In this document: positions 17,774-26,084 of the stretch, in pieces
Numbering within the stretch: position 1 is the first letter of the stretch
How the letters are laid out: each line of letters opens with the position of its first letter
Assembly: GCF_900115305.1 (NCBI RefSeq)
Contig: NZ_FOVW01000005.1
Location: 124,001 to 188,000 of the forward strand
Direction of reading: 5' to 3'
From: Algoriphagus ornithinivorans
Lineage (GTDB): Bacteria > Bacteroidota > Bacteroidia > Cytophagales > Cyclobacteriaceae
DNA: 64,000 nt
Made by a program: the position numbers and the translations under genes
The notes under the pieces: model-generated
Databases searched by the model: none
What the model was told of the DNA's origin: nothing
Seen by the model: only the letters and a program-made list of their open reading frames with translations

Positions 17774-19060
17774 TTAAGCGAATTTTTCTATAGATTGTTC
17801 CAATATCTGTGCAAATCGGAATACATCCTCAAAGCTATTGTAAAGCGGAGTAGGAGCTAGACGAATTACATTTGGGTTTCTCCAATCTCCAACAACTCCG
17901 TGTTTGTACCATTCATCAAAGACGGCTTTTCCGCCTCTATGAATGTGCAAAGATAACTGGCAACCTCTTTCCAATTGATTTTCAGGGGTAATTATTTCCA
18001 AAACACCGGATTCACCACTGATTTTCTTGATCAAAAACTCCAGATAACCAGTTAGCAAAAAGCTTTTTTTCCTAAGGTTTTCAATTCCAGCCTCCTGAAA
18101 AATATCCAAAGAGGCCTGATGAGCCGCCATTGCCAAAACGTTACTGTTGGCCAATTGCCAGCCGTCTGCTCCATGCATGGGGATAAATCCCTTTTCCATC
18201 AAAAAACGCTGTCCCTCATCATGCCCCCACCAGCCTGCAAACCTAGGTAAATCCGGACTTTCGGCATATTTCTCATGCACATAGATCCCTGAGACATTTC
18301 CAGGGCCTGAGTTCAAATACTTGTAACTGCACCAAGTCGCGAAATCTACTTCCCAGTCATGCAGCTTCAGAGGAATATTTCCTGCAGCGTGTGCCAAATC
18401 AAATCCTGCCAAAGCTCCAACGGAATGTGCAGCTTGTGAAATAGCTTTCATATCAAAAAGCTGACCTGTGTAATATTGAAGGCCTGCCATGTTGACCAAA
18501 GCCAATGTATTTCCCTGCTTTTTAATTTCCGCAAGAATATCTTCGGTTCTTAGTGTATGCTCGCCTTCTCTTGGCTTCAGCTCAACTATGACCTCAGCGG
18601 GATTTAAACCATGAAATTTCACTTGGCTTTCCAACATATACTGGTCTGAAGGAAATGCCCCTGCTTCAATAATGATCTTATTTCTGGACTTAGTGGGTCT
18701 GTAAAAAGAAACCATCAAAAGGTGCAAGTTCACGCTCAGGTTGTTCATTGCCACTACTTCATGCTCATGTGCACCAAATAGTTCGGACAAAGCAGGCTTA
18801 GACTTCTTTCGGATATGGTACCAAGCATCTTCTCCGTGAAAATGTCCATCCACAGCTAAATTACCCCAGTTTTCAAGTTCTTTTTCCAAATAGCTTTTGA
18901 CTGATTTGGGTTGTAAGCCTAGGGAGTTTCCACAGAAATAAATGGCCTCTTTTCCATTTACTCTAGGGAAAAGAAACTCATTTCTAAATTTTCTCATAGG
19001 ATCTTCCTGATCCATTTTTTGAGCGAATGCTTCTGAATATTGATAGTTTGGAAATTGCAT
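17774..19060 (-). CDS. kynU: Kynureninase
   Basis: This 428-residue PLP enzyme cleaves 3-hydroxykynurenine (or kynurenine) to 3-hydroxyanthranilate (or anthranilate) and alanine. The segment FATWCSYKYLNSGPGNVSG carries the PLP-binding Lys, and FCGNSLGLQPKS, DLAHAAGNIPLKLHDW and GWWGHDEGQRFLMEKGF are all kynureninase hallmarks. The length agrees with bacterial and human enzymes. It sits 41 bases downstream of haaO, consistent with an operon. Confidence 0.97.
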   Translation of the reverse strand: MQFPNYQYSEAFAQKMDQEDPMRKFRNEFLFPRVNGKEAIYFCGNSLGLQPKSVKSYLEKELENWGNLAVDGHFHGEDAWYHIRKKSKPALSELFGAHEHEVVAMNNLSVNLHLLMVSFYRPTKSRNKIIIEAGAFPSDQYMLESQVKFHGLNPAEVIVELKPREGEHTLRTEDILAEIKKQGNTLALVNMAGLQYYTGQLFDMKAISQAAHSVGALAGFDLAHAAGNIPLKLHDWEVDFATWCSYKYLNSGPGNVSGIYVHEKYAESPDLPRFAGWWGHDEGQRFLMEKGFIPMHGADGWQLANSNVLAMAAHQASLDIFQEAGIENLRKKSFLLTGYLEFLIKKISGESGVLEIITPENQLERGCQLSLHIHRGGKAVFDEWYKHGVVGDWRNPNVIRLAPTPLYNSFEDVFRFAQILEQSIEKFA

Positions 19061-19101
19061 ATGTTTGAGGATGGGTGAAAAGATAAGTTTGAATTTAAAC
19101 C

Positions 19102-19614
19102 TTACTTTTCCATGACAGTACCGCAGTTTTTACAAGTAGTGTGTTCGGGATTGTTCCAGAATCTCTCCATGATAGGAGGCAATTGATTTACTATATCCGT
19201 GAGCTCGACATATTCTTCATACAGCAAATTACCGCAGTTTTCGCAATGCCAAATAAAGCCATCCTTTTCCCCTGACCTTCTATAGCGTTCTATTACCAGG
19301 CCAACAGTATTAGCAGGTCTTCTTGGAGAGTGAGGAACCTTGGGCGGTAAAAGAAAAATCTCTCCCTCTTTGATATGAATATCTTTAGGCTTGCCGTCTT
19401 CAATAATTTTTAAAGTAATATCTCCTTCCAACTGGTAGAAAAATTCTTCTCCTTCATCGTAATGGTAATCTTTACGGGAATTGGGACCTCCCACTACCAT
19501 CACGATAAAGTCATCATTCCCTTTAAAAACTTGCTGATTTCCAACAGGCGGCTTTAGCAAATGCCTGTTTTCATCTATCCATTTTTTGAAATTAAAAGGT
19601 TGGGATACTGCCAT
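19102..19614 (-). CDS. 3-hydroxyanthranilate 3,4-dioxygenase
   Basis: This 170-residue cupin opens 3-hydroxyanthranilate to 2-amino-3-carboxymuconate semialdehyde, which cyclises to quinolinate for NAD synthesis or is degraded further. Iron ligands are in DYHYDEGEEFFYQLEGD (His and Glu) and VPHSPRRPANT (His). The C-terminus has the rubredoxin-like metal site of bacterial enzymes, WHCENCGN and CKNCGT. It is the first gene of the kynurenine cluster. No tryptophan dioxygenase or quinolinate phosphoribosyltransferase lies in the window. Confidence 0.96.
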   Translation of the reverse strand: MAVSQPFNFKKWIDENRHLLKPPVGNQQVFKGNDDFIVMVVGGPNSRKDYHYDEGEEFFYQLEGDITLKIIEDGKPKDIHIKEGEIFLLPPKVPHSPRRPANTVGLVIERYRRSGEKDGFIWHCENCGNLLYEEYVELTDIVNQLPPIMERFWNNPEHTTCKNCGTVMEK

Positions 19615-19724
19615 TTTGTTTGCTTTTAGGATGATTTGGAAAATATGCTGATATCTAAACTAGTAACAAGATTCCAGCCTAAAAGTATTAAAAAACACGC
19701 GTTTTTTTGGTTTACTTTGTCCAA

Positions 19725-20717
19725 ATGCCAGAATTCATGCCCTTCCCAATAGTCGACCTACACTGTGATTTATTATCCTATCTAGCCAAAATACCCAATG
19801 CTAGTCCTTTTGCAACAGAGGATATTGCCTGTGCTTTTCCTCATCTGATCAATGGAAATGTAAGATTGCAGATTTGCGCAATTTATACGGATGTACGCCC
19901 TAGCTCTATGGATTTGGGTTCGAAACAAGCTGTAATTTTCAGAGAATTAATCGAAAAAGAATCTACTTCTTTTATGGAGTTCGATGGAGAAAATTTAGCT
20001 CCTTCTGAAAAAGTAGGTATTATGGCATCCATAGAAAATGCGGCTGGAATTGGACATGAGGACGCTTCTTGGAAAGATATTTACGAGCAGTTTGATCGGA
20101 TCTTGGAAAAAACAGGAAAGCTGGCCTATATCAGTCTTACTCACCATACCGAAAATCGATTTGGTGGTGGGAATTACACGGAAGGAATTGGTCTGAAAGA
20201 TGATGGAAAAAAATTGCTCGACTACATGAGTGGCAAAAAGATTCCCATTGATCTTTCACATACCTCCGATTTATTGGCAGAAGGAATTTTAACTCACATC
20301 AAAAAAGAAAATCTTTCCATCCCTGTTATTGCCAGTCATTCCAATTATAGGGCGATTTGGGATCACAAACGTAATTTGTCAGATGAGTTTGCTCAAGAAA
20401 TTATCATCCAAAAAGGGATTATTGGGGTGAATTTTCTCCGGGCATTTTTGGATAATGATGTGCCGGATAGATTATACGAACATATACTTCATGGATTTGA
20501 AATTGGTGGAGAAGAGGCGCAATGTTTTGGTGCAGACTTTTTTTACACACTGGATTTTCCTGATCCCAATCGATTCCCTTTCTATTTTCCACTCGCTGAA
20601 AATGCTGGAAAGTATCCTGCTATTTTGGAGGCACTTCAAGCTAATTTGGAGCAGAGTTCACTGGAAAAGCTAGCTTATAAAAATGCTCTTAATTTTTACC
20701 AAAACCTGTACCGCTAA
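19725..20717 (+). CDS. Dipeptidase, peptidase M19 family
   Basis: This roughly 330-residue zinc dipeptidase of the renal dipeptidase type has the metal-binding DLHCDLLSYL near the N-terminus, ISLTHHTENRFGGG, PIDLSHTSD and IASHSNYRAIWDHKRN, all in the family order. The ATG at 19725 is chosen as the start; the frame remains open a little further upstream with only a TTG at 19707. No signal peptide is seen, so it is probably cytosolic. The stop overlaps the start of the next gene by one base (TAATG), indicating translational coupling. Confidence 0.9.
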   Translation: MPEFMPFPIVDLHCDLLSYLAKIPNASPFATEDIACAFPHLINGNVRLQICAIYTDVRPSSMDLGSKQAVIFRELIEKESTSFMEFDGENLAPSEKVGIMASIENAAGIGHEDASWKDIYEQFDRILEKTGKLAYISLTHHTENRFGGGNYTEGIGLKDDGKKLLDYMSGKKIPIDLSHTSDLLAEGILTHIKKENLSIPVIASHSNYRAIWDHKRNLSDEFAQEIIIQKGIIGVNFLRAFLDNDVPDRLYEHILHGFEIGGEEAQCFGADFFYTLDFPDPNRFPFYFPLAENAGKYPAILEALQANLEQSSLEKLAYKNALNFYQNLYR

Positions 20718-21337
20718 TGTCTTCCCATCATTTTGTTAAAGAGCAACAAGAGCCTGCAGTTTTAATTTTAAATACGGAAGGCTTCAGTTTTGATTCAATC
20801 AGTCCCTTATTGGAATGGGTGCCTACTGTATTGGTCGCTGAAACTTGTGTGGAGCAGGTATTGACTTGGGGCATTAAAATAGATGTGATCCTTGCAAGCC
20901 AAGAGTTTCAAAAAAAGAATTTGCAGCTTTTGGAAGAGCAATACCCTCTAAAATTTTACACTTCTTCTCCTCAGGAATCTTTGGAAAATGCTCTCCACTA
21001 TTTATTGGCCTCCGCTCATCAAGCAGTACACATGGTTGGTTTTCCTCATGAAAAGGCTTTGGAATTATCTCTTTTTTTAGAAAAAATGGACCTCACTATT
21101 CTGGAGCCAGGATGGAAATTTTACCCAGTAAAAAACGGAGCTTTCAAAAAATGGCTCCCCGAAATTATTTTGGAGATTTTTGGAAAGGAAAATTTGCCTC
21201 TAGAAATTGAAAACTCCAATGGAAAAATAATCCTCCCACTCACTTACATCACTAGAATAGAAGTTCCAGAAGGCTTTACCAGCATTCAATCCTCAGAGCT
21301 TTTTTGGGTGGGAGAACCTTTGATTAGCTCAAAGTAG
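20717..21337 (+). CDS. Thiamine-pyrophosphokinase-like protein (uncertain)
   Basis: This 206-residue protein is coupled by a one-base overlap to the M19 dipeptidase gene. Its layout resembles thiamine pyrophosphokinases of Bacteroidota: an N-terminal nucleotide-binding half ending in LTWGIKIDVILASQ and a C-terminal beta-rich half. The usual catalytic aspartates of the GDxDS motif are not visible at the corresponding point, so it may be a degenerate or diverged family member. I am not sure of the family, and no other thiamine gene lies nearby. An alternative is an uncharacterised partner of the dipeptidase. Confidence 0.5.
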   Translation: MSSHHFVKEQQEPAVLILNTEGFSFDSISPLLEWVPTVLVAETCVEQVLTWGIKIDVILASQEFQKKNLQLLEEQYPLKFYTSSPQESLENALHYLLASAHQAVHMVGFPHEKALELSLFLEKMDLTILEPGWKFYPVKNGAFKKWLPEIILEIFGKENLPLEIENSNGKIILPLTYITRIEVPEGFTSIQSSELFWVGEPLISSK

Positions 21338-21809
21338 CACTTAGAGATTTCATCAGTTTCTCCAAGTATTCCTGGTCGGTGTTGTCAAAATCATTCAATT
21401 GATCGGAATCCACATCCAAAACCATCGCTACCTGATCCCCTTTGAATACAGGAACCACTATCTCCGATCGGGAAGCTGAACTACAAGCAATATGTCCTGG
21501 AAATGCATCCACATCTGGTACCAATTGTGTTTTTCCTTCTTTCCAGGCGGTTCCACAAACCCCTTTCCCAAAAGAAATTCTCGTACAGGCAATAGGTCCT
21601 TGGAATGGACCCAAAACCAGTTGATTTTCTTTGACTAAATAAAAGCCAACCCAAAAGAAATCAAAGGCCTGTTTTAAAGCTGCGGCCACATTGGATAGGT
21701 TGGCATATAAATCCGGTTCCCCTGAAATCAAGGCTTCAATTTGAGGAAGCAAGGCTTCATATTTTTCAGCTTTAGTGGCTTTTTCAGGGATAAATAGATT
21801 TTCAGACAT
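21324..21809 (-). CDS. msrC: GAF-domain free methionine-(R)-sulfoxide reductase
   Basis: This 161-residue single GAF domain of the YebR/fRMsr type reduces free methionine-R-sulfoxide using thioredoxin. The three conserved cysteines are present in GPFQGPIAC (about residue 75), GKGVCGTAW (85) and FPGHIACSSASRSEIVVP (109). The 3' end overlaps the convergent gene at 20717-21337 by 14 bases, and its start overlaps the end of ribD by eight bases, so it is translated from the ribD transcript. Confidence 0.92.
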   Translation of the reverse strand: MSENLFIPEKATKAEKYEALLPQIEALISGEPDLYANLSNVAAALKQAFDFFWVGFYLVKENQLVLGPFQGPIACTRISFGKGVCGTAWKEGKTQLVPDVDAFPGHIACSSASRSEIVVPVFKGDQVAMVLDVDSDQLNDFDNTDQEYLEKLMKSLSATLS

Positions 21810-22827
21810 GATAATAAATGGCTAGTTCGTCTTCTTGGAATTGGATTCGTTCGGTGGCAGAAATAGGAAGACGTGGAGCTTTTACACCTTCCTTGAATCT
21901 GGTTTTGGAGCTAAACACTCTAGCCTCATCCCAAAGTTCGGATTCAATAAATTTATTCAAAAGGAAAGCACCTCCTTCTACCAAAACACTTTGAATCTTT
22001 CGCTTTTGAAGGTCTTCCAAAAGTGCGGAAATTTTAAAGTTGGGAGAAAGCTTTACCCATTCAATATTTCCTTGTATTTCTGATTTGACTGTATTGTAAC
22101 AAATGGTGGGTATAGCTTGATCGAAAATTTTCAAATCAGGTTTAAGTTCCAGTTTCGGATCAATGACCAAGCGAAGTGGATTTTTACCTACCCAGTCTCT
22201 CACATTCAAAGCTGGATCATCATATAATGCTGTATTTTTCCCTACCAAAATAGCATCCTCTTCGGCTCTCCATTTATGCACCATTTGCCTACTTTGGGAA
22301 TTGGATATCCACTTGGAGGAGTAATCTTTTCTAGCTACAAACCCATCCAAAGTTTGGGCCCATTTCAAAATGACATAAGGTCTCTTTTGCTCGATTTGAG
22401 TGAAAAATCTTCGGTTTTGCTTTCGCGCTTCTTTTTCTAAAATGCCTGTTTCAACTTCAATTCCTGCATTTTTTAAGATTTCTATTCCTTTCCCTCCAAC
22501 AAGTGGGTTAGAATCTGTTGCAGCAATCACCACTTTTTTCACCTGCTTTTCTACCAAAAGGTTGGCGCAAGGAGGAGTTTTTCCAAAATGAGCACAAGGC
22601 TCCAAGGTAACGTAGACTGTGGATTTTTTTAGGATTTCAGAATCAATGACAGAATTGACTGCATTAACCTCTGCATGGGGGCCACCGTATTTTTGATGAT
22701 AGCCTTCTCCGATAATTTTATCATCGCAAACAATTACGCAGCCTACCAAAGGATTAGGGCTTACATTTCCTCTTCCCCATTCCGCTAGCTCTAGAGCTCG
22801 CTGCATATATGTGGCATGCATTTCCAT
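21802..22827 (-). CDS. ribD: Bifunctional riboflavin biosynthesis deaminase/reductase RibD
   Basis: This 341-residue protein carries out the second and third steps of riboflavin synthesis. The N-terminal deaminase domain (residues 1-145) has the zinc ligands in GGPHAEVNAV and EPCAHFGKTPPC. The C-terminal NADPH-dependent reductase domain begins near KRPYVILKWAQTLDGFVA and ends with SVLVEGGAFLLNKF. It overlaps its neighbours on both sides, by one base with the DUF4382 gene upstream and eight with msrC downstream, so the three probably form one operon. No other rib genes are nearby. Confidence 0.95.
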   Translation of the reverse strand: MEMHATYMQRALELAEWGRGNVSPNPLVGCVIVCDDKIIGEGYHQKYGGPHAEVNAVNSVIDSEILKKSTVYVTLEPCAHFGKTPPCANLLVEKQVKKVVIAATDSNPLVGGKGIEILKNAGIEVETGILEKEARKQNRRFFTQIEQKRPYVILKWAQTLDGFVARKDYSSKWISNSQSRQMVHKWRAEEDAILVGKNTALYDDPALNVRDWVGKNPLRLVIDPKLELKPDLKIFDQAIPTICYNTVKSEIQGNIEWVKLSPNFKISALLEDLQKRKIQSVLVEGGAFLLNKFIESELWDEARVFSSKTRFKEGVKAPRLPISATERIQFQEDELAIYYHV

Positions 22828-23627
22828 CAGGGTCTAACTCTAAAAGTTAAGCGGTCCAAAGTCAAAGTTTCTCCTGCTTCAACCTCCACATTCAATAAGG
22901 TGTCGGGTAGAAAATTTTGATTTTTTGGGTCGAAATAAAGGGTGTAAGTGCCCTCAGGCAATCTGAAAAGATAAGTCCCGGAACTGTTTGCATGAGTACT
23001 GGTGCTATCTCCATTTGCAATGGCAAAAATGGCTGGGCGTAATTGATTTTGAGAAAATGTACCTCTGATTTCTCCAAGATTTCCCGGAATGACCAAGTCT
23101 ATGGAAGGAGTGAAGTTTAATCTCAAGGGATTTGTAGAAATGGTCTGAATGGATTTTTCAAGATCAAAATCCAGAATCACATCATAGGAAAACCCAGTTT
23201 CTATATTCAGGCTTAGAGGTAAAACCACCACTTCCGAAACGCCATCTGCGTAATTTAAAGCATATCTGTTTTCTCGTTCCCAAAGGAAATTTCTTGTACC
23301 TAACCTGACAGCTAATTGGGTGATTTGACCAACAGGCAAGGGACTTCTACCCAGAAGTAAAACCTCTCCGCCTACTAAATCAGAAACCTTGACTTGCTTA
23401 TTTCCCAGTTCATATGGTATGAAAAATACTTCTTGCGTACTTTCTCTGCCCTGAACATTCATACTCACATCAACCCCAAGAATTTCCACAAAAACGGAAT
23501 CATAGGCTGGAGGAGCATCTACTAAAACCAAATTGAGAAGGCCTTCTTGTCTGTCTGCGATGCCATCGCAAGCTCCAAAAAGAAGTGTCAGGGCCGAAAA
23601 GAAAAAGAAATATGCTGATTTATCCAC
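22827..23627 (-). CDS. DUF4382 lipoprotein
   Basis: This 266-residue secreted protein has a lipoprotein signal ending at LLFGAC (Cys near 20). The DUF4382 domain is recognised by LNLVLVDAPPAYDSVFVEILGVDV, QITQLAVRLG and the repeated FDLEKSI pattern; a C-terminal segment (residues 190-266) looks like a carboxypeptidase-regulatory-like beta sandwich (GTYLFRLPEGTYTLYFDPKN). It is a paralogue of the next gene upstream and is separated from it by a terminator. The function of this domain is unknown. Confidence 0.85.
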   Translation of the reverse strand: MDKSAYFFFFSALTLLFGACDGIADRQEGLLNLVLVDAPPAYDSVFVEILGVDVSMNVQGRESTQEVFFIPYELGNKQVKVSDLVGGEVLLLGRSPLPVGQITQLAVRLGTRNFLWERENRYALNYADGVSEVVVLPLSLNIETGFSYDVILDFDLEKSIQTISTNPLRLNFTPSIDLVIPGNLGEIRGTFSQNQLRPAIFAIANGDSTSTHANSSGTYLFRLPEGTYTLYFDPKNQNFLPDTLLNVEVEAGETLTLDRLTFRVRP

Positions 23628-23672
23628 AATGCAAATTTAGTCCAAAAAGTCAAACTCAGGCCTTAAAAACAA

Positions 23673-23694
23673 AAAAGCCGGCGAACCGGCTTTT
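23673..23694. terminator. Terminator between the two DUF4382 genes
   Basis: A 9-bp perfect stem AAAAGCCGG (23673-23681) and CCGGCTTTT (23686-23694) with a CGAA loop. On the minus strand it follows the stop of the 23715-24527 gene. Confidence 0.8.
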
Positions 23695-23714
23695 GAGGGT
23701 GTATTATTAACAGC

Positions 23715-24527
23715 TTAATCTTCTTTCAAAGTAACTGTGACTGGATCTAGAACAGTGATTTTGCCTTGCTCAACCACTACCGCTTCCAAACTCACTGGAG
23801 TATATCGCTCATTTGGAGTAATCAAAATCGTATAAGTTCCAGGCTCTAAACCTTGAATTTTAAAGTTTCCAGCTTCATCCGTAAAAGTGTTGAAACTTTC
23901 TCCATTTCTGCTAGCTGAAACAGCTATGGTTTGCGCGTCCAATGGTAATACCAATCCAGAAATTCCTGCTGCTTCCTCTAAATAAGCTCTCAAAACAGGC
24001 TTAAGAATAATGTTTCCAGAGTTTCCTGCAACTACAATTGACTTGGCAACATCGAAATCAATTACCAAATTATAAGATTGTCCTCCTTCAATAGGCTGGT
24101 TTACCTTAATTTTTAGACCACTTTGCTGTGCACTTGGAGTCTTTAATTCAAATTCATTTCCATCAGAAACCACGTAGTTGTTTTCTCCAAGAACCAATCT
24201 GATTTGATCAATTTCCCCTTCTTCAAAGTCCTCAGTTCCCAACAACAAAGAATTGTTACCAGTAAGGTCCAAAAGGTTGACCATTTTATCCCCAGGCTCA
24301 TAATTCATTTCTCTCCAAGATGAATCATCATTCTCATCCGAGTTATCAGACTTCATTCGAACTCTCACAGCGAGAACCTCCACCCAAACTTCATCAAAAT
24401 CTCCAGGGGCATCCACTAAGTAAAAATTTACTCGGGCCATTCCATTATCCGGTGAATCATTGAAATCACAAGCAACTGCAAAAATCGCAGTAATGGCAAT
24501 CAGAAAATTAGAAATGTATTTTTTCAT
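23715..24527 (-). CDS. DUF4382 lipoprotein (paralogue)
   Basis: This 270-residue lipoprotein has a signal ending at IFAVAC (Cys 20). DUF4382 motifs are ARVNFYLVDAPGDFDEVWVEVLAV, QIRLVLGENNYV and YNLVIDFDVAKSIV. The C-terminal part, from about residue 190, again resembles a carboxypeptidase-regulatory-like sandwich (GNFKIQGLEPGTYTILITPN). Together with the gene at 22827 it forms a tandem duplicate, but each copy has its own transcription signals. The role is unknown; surface exposure is plausible. Confidence 0.85.
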   Translation of the reverse strand: MKKYISNFLIAITAIFAVACDFNDSPDNGMARVNFYLVDAPGDFDEVWVEVLAVRVRMKSDNSDENDDSSWREMNYEPGDKMVNLLDLTGNNSLLLGTEDFEEGEIDQIRLVLGENNYVVSDGNEFELKTPSAQQSGLKIKVNQPIEGGQSYNLVIDFDVAKSIVVAGNSGNIILKPVLRAYLEEAAGISGLVLPLDAQTIAVSASRNGESFNTFTDEAGNFKIQGLEPGTYTILITPNERYTPVSLEAVVVEQGKITVLDPVTVTLKED

Positions 24528-24592
24528 TGGTTTTAGTTTTAGTCTATAGTAGAACTTCCAAGCTCTATGCCAAGTTCAATATTTTATTCTTT

Positions 24593-24624
24593 TGAGGATT
24601 TAAGTCTAGACCTTCTTATTTTTG
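24593..24624 (+). promoter_or_regulatory. Possible promoter directly at the dgt start codon
   Basis: TTG (24593-24595), 21 bases, then TATTTTTG (24617-24624) match the Bacteroidota -33/-7 pattern. The -7 box ends only three bases before the first ATG of dgt, so transcription would begin at or next to the start codon. Confidence 0.4.
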
Positions 24625-24627
24625 GGC

Positions 24628-25974
24628 ATGATGAAATGGGAAAGACTCCTCACCCGAGGAAGATTTGGAGACAAACCTGGATTTATTCCAACTCAAGCCG
24701 CAAGAAGTGAATTCGAAATCGATTATGACAGAATTATTTTTTCTGCTCCATTCCGCAATTTACAAGATAAAACGCAAGTTTTTCCACTTCCTGAGCAAGC
24801 CTTTGTTCATACCCGATTAACTCACAGCTTAGAAGTTTCTTCCGTAGGCAGATCTTTGGGAAAAAGTGCCGGGGAATATTTGATTGAAAAATATCCAAGC
24901 CTTCAGAAATCAGGAATAAGCAGTTCAGAAATAGGTGGAATTGTAGCTGCAGCTGCTTTGACCCATGACATTGGAAACCCTCCTTTTGGCCATGCTGGAG
25001 AAGAGGCTATTTCTGATTTTTTTAAATTTCACCCTGCCGGAAAAATATGGGAAAACCACGTCAGATTAGAGCAATGGGCTGATTTATGTAATTTTGAAGG
25101 CAATGCACAGGGGTTCCGAATGCTGGTATCCAAGCAGTTTGGGCTCAAGCTCACTTATGCTACTTTGGCCGCATTTACCAAATATCCACGACCCAGTCAA
25201 ATTGCCCATAGGGATATAGCTCGAAGGAGTCAGAAGAAGTTTGGCTTTTTCATCAATCAATTGACTGATTTTGAGCAGATGGCTTCTTTTCTGGGCTTAG
25301 AAAAAGCTACGGATGAATGTTGGTACAGGCACCCATTGGCTTTTTTGGTAGAGGCAGCAGATGATATTTGCTACAGCATTATAGACTTGGAAGACGGTTG
25401 CACCATGGGATTGGTGGGCTTTGATGAAACAGTCTCTTTACTTTCTCCTATTTTAAAAGACAGGTTTGATCCTAAAAAGCTTGAAAATAGAACATCTGCT
25501 CAAAATTTAGGCGCGCTGAGAGCTTTGGCTATTGGTGAGTTGATTCAAGAAACTGTGGAGGCTTTTGTACAATATGAGGAAAGTATGTGCAAAGGAAATT
25601 TTGACAAAGCACTGACCGATATCATTCCCTCTGCTAAGCATCTCCAAAAAATCACAGAAATCTCTGTTAAAAAAATCTACCGGTCTAAAGTAGTTTTGGA
25701 AAAAGAGGCTGCAGGATTTCAGGTTTTGGAAGGATTATTATCAGTTTTTTCAAAAGCACTGTATCATCAGTTTTATGCCCCAGAGAATTTCTCAGGCCAA
25801 GACAAAAGTATTCTTCGATTATTACCTGAAGACTTTCCTCTTAAAGGTTGGGGAGAAGAAGTGAATCCTTATCCACTCTTGAGAGCGCTAATCGACTTTA
25901 TTTCAGGAATGACAGACAAATACGCCCTCAACCTATACCGCAGAGTAAATGGCATTTCCTTTCCGGGAAGTTAA
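24628..25974 (+). CDS. dgt: Deoxyguanosinetriphosphate triphosphohydrolase (dGTPase)
   Basis: This roughly 448-residue HD-domain enzyme hydrolyses dNTPs to deoxynucleoside and tripolyphosphate. Metal ligands are in HTRLTHSLEVSSVGR and ALTHDIGNPPFGHAGEEA, with the later Asp in AADDICYSIIDLEDG. The N-terminal KWERLLTRGRFGDKPG matches the family start, which supports ATG 24628 or 24631. The length agrees with the long bacterial dGTPase subgroup. It may limit dNTP pools or phage growth; the sequence does not discriminate. Confidence 0.93.
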   Translation: MMKWERLLTRGRFGDKPGFIPTQAARSEFEIDYDRIIFSAPFRNLQDKTQVFPLPEQAFVHTRLTHSLEVSSVGRSLGKSAGEYLIEKYPSLQKSGISSSEIGGIVAAAALTHDIGNPPFGHAGEEAISDFFKFHPAGKIWENHVRLEQWADLCNFEGNAQGFRMLVSKQFGLKLTYATLAAFTKYPRPSQIAHRDIARRSQKKFGFFINQLTDFEQMASFLGLEKATDECWYRHPLAFLVEAADDICYSIIDLEDGCTMGLVGFDETVSLLSPILKDRFDPKKLENRTSAQNLGALRALAIGELIQETVEAFVQYEESMCKGNFDKALTDIIPSAKHLQKITEISVKKIYRSKVVLEKEAAGFQVLEGLLSVFSKALYHQFYAPENFSGQDKSILRLLPEDFPLKGWGEEVNPYPLLRALIDFISGMTDKYALNLYRRVNGISFPGS

Positions 25975-26084
25975 TTCTTCTGAATTTCCGGGAAATTCGA
26001 TTATTTTTTAAAGAGTGGCAGAATCTTTACTTGAATCTATTAGGTTCAATTAGCGTTAGAATACTGACTTAGAATCAATCTTTT

